From contig DXHG01000005.1 of assembly GCA_019113455.1 (NCBI GenBank), positions 1-6,093 of the forward strand: a stretch of DNA of 6,093 nucleotides, given 5' to 3'. The stretch is from Candidatus Treponema faecavium. GTDB lineage: Bacteria; Spirochaetota; Spirochaetia; Treponematales; Treponemataceae. Below the pieces are notes generated by a model. That model was given only the letters and a program-made list of their open reading frames with translations. It was not told where the DNA came from and did no database searches. The translations under genes and the position numbers were made by a program. Each line of letters opens with the position of its first letter. Position 1 is the stretch's first letter. Shown here piece after piece: positions 1-5,739 of this stretch.

Positions 1-3000
1 CCGTTTATACGAGCGGGGCTCAGCAGTGGGGGCATATCATGCTCGGCGAGTCTGAAAGCTCTCCGGCAGACCTGACGCTCAGCGCGGGCGGCGATATTGT
101 CTTCACCGGCGTTGTTTCCGGCGGCGGCAGCCTTACGGTGCAGTGCGACGGCGTCGTTTCGTTCGGCGCTGATATAGGGCCGCTTGCGTCGCTCACAGTA
201 AAGCACAGCGATGATAACGGCGGCAAGGTGCAGTTTACCGGCGGAAAACGCGCCGTTTATACGAGCGGGGCTCAGCAGTGGGGGCATATCATGCTCGGCG
301 AGTCTGAAAGCTCTCCGGCAGACCTGACGCTCAGCGCGGGCGGCGATATTGTCTTCACCGGCGATGTTTCCGGCGGCGGCAGCCTTACGGTGCAGTGCGA
401 CGGCGTCGTTTCGTTCGGCGCCGATATAGGGCCGCTTGCGTCGCTCATAGTAACGCACAGCGATGATAACGGCGGCGAGATGCGGTTTACCGGCGGAAAA
501 CACGCCGTTTATACGAGGGGGGATCAGCAGTGGGGTCATATCATGCTCGGCGAGTCTGAAAGCTCTCCGGCAGACCTGACGCTCAGCGCGAAGGACGGCG
601 ATATTGTTATCTATAATAACGGCACCGGTTCCGATGCAGCCGGTCAGCGCGAATCGATAGACGGCTGGGGCAGTGTGAAAATCTCTGCGAAGACCGCGAA
701 AATATACGGCGCGGTCGGCTGGCAGGCAACGGAAGAATATACGGCGGGAACCCGCGTGGGGCCGCCTTCCAGTCTGACGATAAACGCGCCGGTAACGTTC
801 TACCATCAGGGCGGCAATACCGTATATACAAAGGGCAGTCAGACATATGGCAGGACCGTAACCGTAACAGGAACTGGCGGTACTGCGCAGGGAATGATAT
901 TCAGAAATGACGGCGGCAGTTTTGCGTTCGGCGACACTGTCTATATTACCGGTGATCTCGTCATTATCGGCGGCGCGTATAACGCGGACGATAATGCGTC
1001 AGGTATGTCCGGTCTTTTGCGGTACAACAGCCCGCTCCGCACTGACGCCAATCACTATGCCGAGCCGCGGATTTCAGGCGCGGATAAAGATATTCAGAAC
1101 AGTACCGGCACTGCGTCTGCGGTAACGGGCGGTTCTATCACCGTGAGCGGCAATTTCTACGTGAACGGCGCGGATCTGTCCGGCATAACGCTAGATCTTG
1201 GCGATACCAATGACTCGAGCAAGCGCTGGGCCGAGGCGCACAACGCAGTCATTACGGACTGCACTGCGGAAGGCGGCACGGTCGCCGCGGACGGCTGCGA
1301 AGACCGCGGAAACAACAGCGGCTGGGCGTTTGAGACGCCGGAACTTCACGCAGAAACCGTTGCCGATAACGTTATCCGCGTCCGGCTCACGTCAGGCGGT
1401 AATCCCGTGCGTATAGAAAACTCTGCTGGCGAGATAACCCGTGCGGTGAATCATATCGGGCTTGCCGATGACGGCGCCGCGCTGTTTGAGGCGTTTGCGG
1501 ACGCGGCATGCACGCAGCCGCTGCCCGCCGGCGACTGCGATGAATTCTTTTTGCAGGCAAACCGCACGTGGAACACGGACGCAAACGGCACGGACGCAGG
1601 TACGCATGAAAGCACGGACGCTTCAGGCGCGCATCGGGATATACGCGCCGCGCTTACCGTGCCGCGTGCGCTTGACGGTGTGTTTGCGGTGCTGCGGGAC
1701 GAGCATAAAAACCGCACGGCGCATTACGTTGCTGACAAGCTGTTTACCGGCACAGAAGACGGCTGCGCGCCGGCGCTGACTGCGGTGCGCACCGGACAGG
1801 AAGCGCATACTGCCGGAGGAGCGGCGAATCAGGAGCTGTATGACGCGCACAATTTTATCGAGTTCCGGTATTCCGAGCCGGTGAAGATTGACGGCAAAGC
1901 GGCTTCAAAAGACTATCTTCGCGCTTCCGATGCGTACGGCGGTATCACGGCGCCTGCAGGCGGCGGGCTTGAAATCGCGGGTCTTGCGCGCATAACAGGC
2001 GGCGCGCTTACGGCGGGCAGGCGGGACGGTGAGCGCGCACAGGCGGCGGACGCCGGTATTCACAGCGTGTACCGGTATTTTTCTGATAATCCGCAAAAGC
2101 CCCCGCAGGAGCAGCCCTGCCGCGTGCGCGTAGGTATTGCAGCGTACCGCGGCAGCACGGCAGAGGAGTTCGCAGGCTTTATCGATGAGGCTGAAACGCC
2201 GCGCGGCACGGCAGAGCCGCTTGCCGGAAATATCAAGATTCTCGACCTTAAGGGAAACGAGCTGTCCGTTACCGGCGGCGCGGAGGCTGCGGTGAACAGT
2301 ACTGCGGAACGCGATACGGTGTACGGGCCGTGGGATACAAGACCGCCCGTGTTCGCCCGCATTTCCGGCGGCGGCAGTACGGATACGCTTGAAATAGCCG
2401 CGATTAACGCGGACATGAACGCCGCCGGCATGGCTGACCGCATGGAGCTGCACTGGTTTGACAATACGCCTGCTGCGGGAGATTCGTGGCAGTGGGTGTC
2501 CAAAACGGGCTGGGTTTTGGACGGCGGGCAGTCAGGCAGTCTGTCTGAAACGCGCTTTCCCGACACGCGCGGCGGGAATCGCCCCGATGAGGATACGGCC
2601 CGTTCCTCAGGCGGCATACGGAGCGGCACCGTTGAGGCGGAGGCGTTCATGTTCCGCCCCGTTGATGAGGAGGCAGCGGCGTGGACGTTTTCTGCTGTGG
2701 AAAACGGCGTGTCGCTTGATTACTTTTTCGGAAAGGATACTGCTCTCGCGGTTAAAGCAGACGCCGACTCGCTGTACCGGACGCTCATTATCGAAGACGG
2801 CGCGCGCGGGCGGTATCCGGTAAAAACAATGTTCACTGTCTGGTATGAGCGTACGGAAATTGGCGGTACGGGCACGGGCTTTGTAACGGATCTTGCCGGA
2901 AACCGTATGCGCACGATGCAGGAAGGCGATTATACTACGATTGACGTTGTGCCGCCCCGGATGCTGTTTAGCGCCGCCCCGCTTGAAAACAGCCGGACGC

Positions 3001-4301
3001 AGGCTGCCGCCGAACTGTTTGTGCTGTTTTCGGAACAGGTGCATACCGACTCAAGTCTCCTTTCGCGGCTGACCGGCGGCGACGGGCATTTTGAAGTGCG
3101 CCTTGACGACGCGCGAACCGGCACGCCGCTCGATATTATCGACGCGTCGCGTCCGGCAGAGCTGCGCGGCGATACGGAGTTCGGCACGGCGCTCGTGCTG
3201 CCGCTCACGCGGGCGCTCTCGTTTGATGAACTGCGCCGCGCGTTTCTTGTGCTTCCCGCCAAGTCGGAAAAAGAACGGGATCCCATCACGGGAACAGACA
3301 CGAGCGTTACACTCATAAAGGACGGCATGGGCAACAGCGCGGCGGACGATGCGCACGCGGTGAGCGACTGCATTATCGGCGGCGCAGACGCGGTGTTCGC
3401 AGTCGGAATCTCCTCAGGCGGCGGGCTTTCAGCGGAGGCGCTCGCAGGAGAAACGTATCCGTTTGGGCAAAACGTGTTCGGCAGTGACGGATACGGCGTC
3501 AGGGATTTTGCTCTGAACGCGGGCAGTTCCGGCACGCTGCTGAGCGGCTATGACTGCCTCCTGCAGTGCGGCTTTTTTGCCGGAGACGGCGCCGATCAGA
3601 TTGCCGGCATGAAGATGTATATTGCCGGCGGCACAGACACAGCCGGCCCGCTTGTGCGGCGCACCGGCATTGAAAGCCGCGTGTGGTTTCCCGATAGTAC
3701 GCAAACTCACGATGCCACGTTCCCGCTTTCGGCCGTTGCCGCCGCTTCAGGCGATTATCGCGAGCCGCCCGAGCCGGAAGCGGCGCGGAACGGAACGGTT
3801 CCGCTCTTTACGTTTACGGTGCCGGTGAGCAGCGCATACGGCTGGAGCGCCGGAGACGAGCTTTCGTTTGTGTTCGCGCCGGTAGACGGCGGCGGCGCGT
3901 TTTTTACGAACGCGGACGGCGCGCCGCTTTTTGCGTTCCGCCTTGAAGACGCTTCCGACATTGCGTCGTTTAACCCGTGGTTCCTGCGCGTATCCGACAT
4001 AACGCGCCAGCGCGGCGGCGTAACAATACTCAATAACGTGATAAACCGCAGCGCCGGGGAACAGACCGTCATAGAACTTGAGATGCCGGCCTCCGGCACG
4101 GTAACGGTGCAGGTGCTGACGCTCGACGGCAATGTCGTGCGCACGCTGCACAAAGGCCGCGTGTCCGCGGGAACGCACTATTACCGCTGGGACGGCACGA
4201 ACGCGGGCGGCAGGAGCGTCGCGCGCGGCATGTATTTTGTGCGCGTGTACGGCTCGGGCATAGACGAGACGCGGAAAGTCATGGTGACGGGCTTTCCGTG
4301 A
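1..4301 (+). CDS. Giant repeat-rich surface or secreted protein, 3' part (FHA-like repeats, Ig-like modules, FlgD-like C-terminus)
   Basis: The reading frame is already open at the window edge (first full codon at 3) and ends at TGA 4299-4301, leaving 1432 residues; the ATG at 39 lies inside a repeat and is not the start. Residues 1-168 are two 84-residue repeats, followed by a diverged third unit (about 169-273). Their pattern (VYTSGAQQW, DLTLSAGGDIVFTG, GSLTVQ, GPLASLTV) matches the beta-strand repeats of filamentous-haemagglutinin-type adhesins. Further on are Ig-like signatures: YSEPV near residue 626 with DLKGN near 748, a DLAGN segment near 965, and VVPPRMLFS plus FSEQV (about 983-1013) closing with KDGMGN near 1105. 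Residues about 1340-1432 resemble a FlgD-type Ig domain (VRTL, YYRWDGTNAGG, GMYFVRVY, RKVMV). No membrane segment or beta-barrel is visible. The inferred role is a cell-surface or secreted structural or adhesive protein. The signal peptide, if any, lies outside the window, and no specific ligand can be named. Confidence 0.85.
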   Translation, partial: VYTSGAQQWGHIMLGESESSPADLTLSAGGDIVFTGVVSGGGSLTVQCDGVVSFGADIGPLASLTVKHSDDNGGKVQFTGGKRAVYTSGAQQWGHIMLGESESSPADLTLSAGGDIVFTGDVSGGGSLTVQCDGVVSFGADIGPLASLIVTHSDDNGGEMRFTGGKHAVYTRGDQQWGHIMLGESESSPADLTLSAKDGDIVIYNNGTGSDAAGQRESIDGWGSVKISAKTAKIYGAVGWQATEEYTAGTRVGPPSSLTINAPVTFYHQGGNTVYTKGSQTYGRTVTVTGTGGTAQGMIFRNDGGSFAFGDTVYITGDLVIIGGAYNADDNASGMSGLLRYNSPLRTDANHYAEPRISGADKDIQNSTGTASAVTGGSITVSGNFYVNGADLSGITLDLGDTNDSSKRWAEAHNAVITDCTAEGGTVAADGCEDRGNNSGWAFETPELHAETVADNVIRVRLTSGGNPVRIENSAGEITRAVNHIGLADDGAALFEAFADAACTQPLPAGDCDEFFLQANRTWNTDANGTDAGTHESTDASGAHRDIRAALTVPRALDGVFAVLRDEHKNRTAHYVADKLFTGTEDGCAPALTAVRTGQEAHTAGGAANQELYDAHNFIEFRYSEPVKIDGKAASKDYLRASDAYGGITAPAGGGLEIAGLARITGGALTAGRRDGERAQAADAGIHSVYRYFSDNPQKPPQEQPCRVRVGIAAYRGSTAEEFAGFIDEAETPRGTAEPLAGNIKILDLKGNELSVTGGAEAAVNSTAERDTVYGPWDTRPPVFARISGGGSTDTLEIAAINADMNAAGMADRMELHWFDNTPAAGDSWQWVSKTGWVLDGGQSGSLSETRFPDTRGGNRPDEDTARSSGGIRSGTVEAEAFMFRPVDEEAAAWTFSAVENGVSLDYFFGKDTALAVKADADSLYRTLIIEDGARGRYPVKTMFTVWYERTEIGGTGTGFVTDLAGNRMRTMQEGDYTTIDVVPPRMLFSAAPLENSRTQAAAELFVLFSEQVHTDSSLLSRLTGGDGHFEVRLDDARTGTPLDIIDASRPAELRGDTEFGTALVLPLTRALSFDELRRAFLVLPAKSEKERDPITGTDTSVTLIKDGMGNSAADDAHAVSDCIIGGADAVFAVGISSGGGLSAEALAGETYPFGQNVFGSDGYGVRDFALNAGSSGTLLSGYDCLLQCGFFAGDGADQIAGMKMYIAGGTDTAGPLVRRTGIESRVWFPDSTQTHDATFPLSAVAAASGDYREPPEPEAARNGTVPLFTFTVPVSSAYGWSAGDELSFVFAPVDGGGAFFTNADGAPLFAFRLEDASDIASFNPWFLRVSDITRQRGGVTILNNVINRSAGEQTVIELEMPASGTVTVQVLTLDGNVVRTLHKGRVSAGTHYYRWDGTNAGGRSVARGMYFVRVYGSGIDETRKVMVTGFP
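3..609 (+). repeat. In-frame 252-bp tandem repeats (84 aa) in the giant gene
   Basis: Unit 1 is 3-254 and unit 2 is 255-506. A third copy starts at 507, is nearly identical to 590 and remains recognisable to about 609, where one codon has been inserted (SAKDGDIV against SAGGDIV). Units 1 and 2 differ at 8 of 252 positions, and the first 109 bases are identical. The period is a multiple of three, so copy number can change without breaking the frame. Because the window opens exactly at a unit boundary, more copies probably lie upstream. Confidence 0.97.
507..821 (+). repeat. Diverged third repeat unit, 105 codons
   Basis: This unit begins with a near-copy of the repeat (VYTRGDQQWGHIM) and then diverges. 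It keeps the same order of motifs: GDIV, then a GSVKIS strand in place of GSLTVQ, GAVGW in place of GADIG, and PPSSLTI in place of PLASLTV. The next VYT motif (VYTKGSQTYG) starts at 822. The unit is 63 bp longer than units 1 and 2, mainly through inserted loops. This gradient from identical to diverged copies suggests recent duplication at the 5' side of an older repeat domain. Confidence 0.75.
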
Positions 4302-4303
4302 TT

Positions 4304-4328
4304 GCGCGGCCGGTACGGCATGCCGCGC
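4304..4328 (+). promoter_or_regulatory. GC-only hairpin between the giant gene and the next gene
   Basis: GCGCGGC (4304-4310) pairs perfectly with GCCGCGC (4322-4328) around an 11-base loop. It begins three bases after the stop codon of the giant gene and ends eight bases before the next Shine-Dalgarno sequence. No T-run follows, so it does not look like an intrinsic terminator. It could protect the 3' end of the upstream message or modulate ribosome access to the downstream gene; both roles are inference. Confidence 0.45.
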
Positions 4329-4335
4329 TCGGCAA

Positions 4336-4341
4336 AAGGAG
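4336..4341 (+). promoter_or_regulatory. Shine-Dalgarno sequence that fixes the start at 4347
   Basis: AAGGAG lies five bases before ATG 4347. The frame is open further upstream to a TTG at 4302, but only the 4347 start has a ribosome binding site and yields a proper signal peptide. Confidence 0.85.
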
Positions 4342-4346
4342 CAGCA

Positions 4347-4817
4347 ATGAAAAGAAGAAATATGGCGGCTCTGCTGGGGCTTTTGGTTCTGGCCTCGGCC
4401 GCCGTGCCGGATGATATGTCCGGTTTTTTGGAACGCTGGTTTTCTGGCGCGGCATACGATACGGACGCGTACTGCGTCGGCGGGCGAAGCGTCTGGTTCT
4501 CCTACTCGTATGCCGAAAGCAGACGCGGTATAGTGTCCAAAGCGGTTATCTATGAAACGCGCGGCGATACGGTTCTGCCGCTGCTGGTGTTTGACGAAAA
4601 CGTCATTAGAAACTCCCGCGGAATACTGCTTTCCGCAACGCCTCCGGCAAATCACGTCTTTTTCGGCTGGGAAATAGAAATAGATGAAGCAAGCGGCGGC
4701 GTGTCCACCGCGTTTTATACGAACGGCGGCTTGTCCGTTACCGACGGCCCGTCGTTTGTCTGGGACGATTGCGCTCATGTATACAGGAAATACGAAATAG
4801 ACCCGAACATGCTGTAA
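4347..4817 (+). CDS. Small exported protein of unknown function (156 aa)
   Basis: I do not recognise the family. The start is ATG 4347, supported by AAGGAG five bases upstream; an in-frame ATG at 4362 would remove the basic N-terminus. Residues 1-19 form a classic signal peptide: a basic start (MKRRN), a hydrophobic core (AALLGLLVLA) and a small-residue cleavage site (ASA or SAA, near residue 18-19). There is no lipobox cysteine. The mature part is about 137 residues, rich in aromatic residues and beta-type segments (VWFSYSY, HVFFGWEIEID), with no further membrane segment. It has two cysteines (C43 and C142) that could form a disulphide outside the cytoplasm. The gene starts 45 bp after the giant gene and shares its strand, so the two are probably co-transcribed; a partner or accessory role for the giant protein is possible but unproven. 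Confidence 0.85.
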   Translation: MKRRNMAALLGLLVLASAAVPDDMSGFLERWFSGAAYDTDAYCVGGRSVWFSYSYAESRRGIVSKAVIYETRGDTVLPLLVFDENVIRNSRGILLSATPPANHVFFGWEIEIDEASGGVSTAFYTNGGLSVTDGPSFVWDDCAHVYRKYEIDPNML

Positions 4818-4838
4818 CGCGGCGGGAATGATTCCGGC

Positions 4839-4948
4839 GGCAAGTTGACCGCTGTACGACGGCAAGTTGACTTGCTGCCGTCGGCAAGTTAACCGGCGCA
4901 CGACGGCAAGTTAACTTGCTGCCGTCGGCAAGTTAACCGGTGCACGGC
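4839..4948. repeat. Phased 22-bp tandem array with alternating unit types
   Basis: GGCAAGTTRAC occurs five times, starting at 4839, 4861, 4883, 4905 and 4927, always exactly 22 bp apart. The second half of each unit alternates: units 1, 3 and 5 continue with CGNYGYACGRC-like sequence, while units 2 and 4 continue with TTGCTGCCGTC, so the higher-order period is 44 bp. Unit 4 contains the perfect palindrome GCAAGTTAACTTGC, and unit 2 has the same with one change. Eight-base arms CGACGGCA and TGCCGTCG flank both (4857-4864 with 4876-4883; 4901-4908 with 4920-4927). A decayed sixth unit may start at 4949. There are no unique spacers, so this is not CRISPR. It may be a protein-binding array, an iteron-like set or a piece of a dispersed repeat family. 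Confidence 0.93.
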
Positions 4949-5010
4949 GGAAAGCTGCGCGCTCCAAAACTTGCGGCTGTAAATCCACAGTGCTGGAAGA
5001 GAGGGTGTAC

Positions 5011-5166
5011 GCTTACTGCTCGGATTGCCTCCTCGCAGTAAGCTGGCAGTTTTAGGGCATAGCCCTAAAACTGCGTGAGCAAACCGAAGGTTTGCGACTG
5101 GAACAACGCTTCTGAAGAAGACAGTTTTGCGAAAGCAAAACTGTGAGCGCAAGCTGTTGCTTGCGC
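5011..5166. repeat. Cluster of tandem perfect hairpins in non-coding DNA
   Basis: Five perfect stem-loops stand in a row. H1: GCTTACTGC 5011-5019 with 5035-5043, 15-base loop. H2: 13-bp stem GCAGTTTTAGGGC 5046-5058 with 5062-5074, loop ATA. H3: GCAAACC 5079-5085 with 5089-5095, loop GAA. H4: 10-bp stem ACAGTTTTGC 5121-5130 with 5135-5144, loop GAAA. H5: GCGCAAGC 5147-5154 with 5159-5166, loop TGTT. The gap between H3 and H4 holds a weaker one, CTTCT/AGAAG (5109-5120). Only 2 to 4 bases separate most neighbours. There is no T-run after any stem, so they do not look like intrinsic terminators. Possible identities are a dispersed hairpin repeat, a structured RNA or a recombination site; none is established. 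Confidence 0.88.
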
Positions 5167-5317
5167 CCAGGTTTCTCTCCCTCCCCAAAAAACAAATTAC
5201 AGAGAATAAAAAAGAAAAAGCGCGCGTGCACACGCAAAAACACTCCGCAGGGAACTGCCAAGAAAAACAAGCCCGCGTGTAAACGCCGCAGCACCCTGCG
5301 GGAGCGGTTCCCCCTGC
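5167..5317. other. Non-coding stretch with A-rich tract before the PilZ promoter
   Basis: No convincing gene is visible here. The + strand frame that leads into the PilZ gene is open through this stretch, but its translation is lysine/arginine-rich, has no ATG or ribosome binding site, and bears no resemblance to a PilZ N-terminus. Positions 5187-5219 form a strikingly A-rich purine tract in otherwise GC-rich DNA. A weak long-range inverted repeat (CTCCGCAGGG 5243-5252 against CCCTGCGGGAG 5294-5304, with one bulged base) brackets about 41 bases. Confidence 0.5.
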
Positions 5318-5346
5318 TTGACCTCAGCGGCGGAATCGGGCATACT
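5318..5346 (+). promoter_or_regulatory. Predicted sigma70-type promoter of the PilZ gene
   Basis: TTGACC (5318-5323, five of six matches to the -35 consensus) is followed after exactly 17 bp by CATACT (5341-5346, four of six matches to the -10 consensus). Only six bases separate the -10 box from the ATG at 5353, and no Shine-Dalgarno sequence precedes that ATG. If this promoter is used, the transcript would start at or next to the start codon and be leaderless. The prediction rests on motif match only. Confidence 0.5.
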
Positions 5347-5352
5347 TGCAGA

Positions 5353-5739
5353 ATGGAACAAGAACGTAGACGGCATCCCCGCTTTTGCGACGTAGGGCGC
5401 GTGGACGCGCCTGAAGTCTGCATGTTTCCGGGTGTGCTGCAGGATGTGAGTATCTGCGGGTGCCGTGTTGAGTTTCCGATGCAGGTTGATATTGATATGG
5501 AGCGGGAATATATGATCCGCTTTACGCCCACCGCCGAAAAACAACTTGCGCCGTTTTCCGTGCGCGCGCATCCGGTGCGGCTGGAGCGCGGAGAGAGCAA
5601 TTCCGTCATCGCGTTTTCGCTCATGCCTTCTTCTTCCTCGCATATGATTGAGACGTATGTTGACCGGCTCGCGCGGCAGCAGGCGGTGCATACCGACTAC
5701 GCGCAGTTGCTGTCTCAGCCGGAATGCCAGTTCATATAG
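5353..5739 (+). CDS. PilZ-domain protein, predicted c-di-GMP receptor (128 aa)
   Basis: PilZ domains bind cyclic di-GMP and pass the signal to motility, envelope or biofilm functions. Both canonical binding motifs are visible: the N-terminal arginine motif RxxxR (R6 to R10 within RRRHPRF) and D/NxSxxG as D31-V-S33-I-C-G36, followed by a beta-rich core. It is a short stand-alone PilZ protein of about the size of a single domain, plus a C-terminal helical tail (about 95-128: HMIETYVDRLARQQ). There is no membrane segment, so it should be cytoplasmic. ATG 5353 is chosen because the PilZ arginine motif normally lies at the very N-terminus and because the upstream in-frame extension has no ATG. No Shine-Dalgarno is present; a promoter lies immediately upstream. 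The last 16 bp overlap the next gene. The target process cannot be read from the sequence. Confidence 0.88.
   Translation: MEQERRRHPRFCDVGRVDAPEVCMFPGVLQDVSICGCRVEFPMQVDIDMEREYMIRFTPTAEKQLAPFSVRAHPVRLERGESNSVIAFSLMPSSSSHMIETYVDRLARQQAVHTDYAQLLSQPECQFI

Noticed and set aside
39..41. ATG at 39 as the start of the giant gene
   Set aside because: It is inside a repeat unit, the frame is open upstream to the window edge, and there is no ribosome binding site or signal peptide.
4818..4838. Intrinsic terminator after the small exported gene
   Set aside because: Only a 4-bp GGAA/TTCC stem is visible and no T-run follows.
3747..4901. Long minus-strand open frame (384 codons)
   Set aside because: It lies antisense to the giant gene and the small exported gene, its translation is arginine/alanine/histidine-rich low-complexity sequence with no domain, and its N-terminus is made by the 22-bp repeats. 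It is a shadow of the GC-rich coding strand.
4839..4948. CRISPR array
   Set aside because: Units are contiguous with no unique spacers, the period is only 22 bp, and no cas gene is present.
5046..5166. c-di-GMP riboswitch upstream of the PilZ gene
   Set aside because: The hairpins include GCAAACC and a GAAA loop, superficially like GEMM elements, but the two-helix GEMM core and its conserved linkers are missing.
5011..5166. Integron attC sites
   Set aside because: Considered because some treponemes carry chromosomal integrons, but I could not find paired RYYYAAC and GTTRRRY core sites at the hairpin bases or cassette-like genes.
4889..5233. Minus-strand open frame across the intergenic region
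   Set aside because: It translates the 22-bp array and the hairpins; no ribosome binding site or recognisable domain. It is more likely an artefact of repeat sequence than a gene.
5143..5352. N-terminal extension of the PilZ gene to a GTG at 5143
   Set aside because: The extension starts inside a hairpin, has no Shine-Dalgarno sequence, is lysine/arginine-rich and does not look like a PilZ protein; the RxxxR motif fits a start at 5353.
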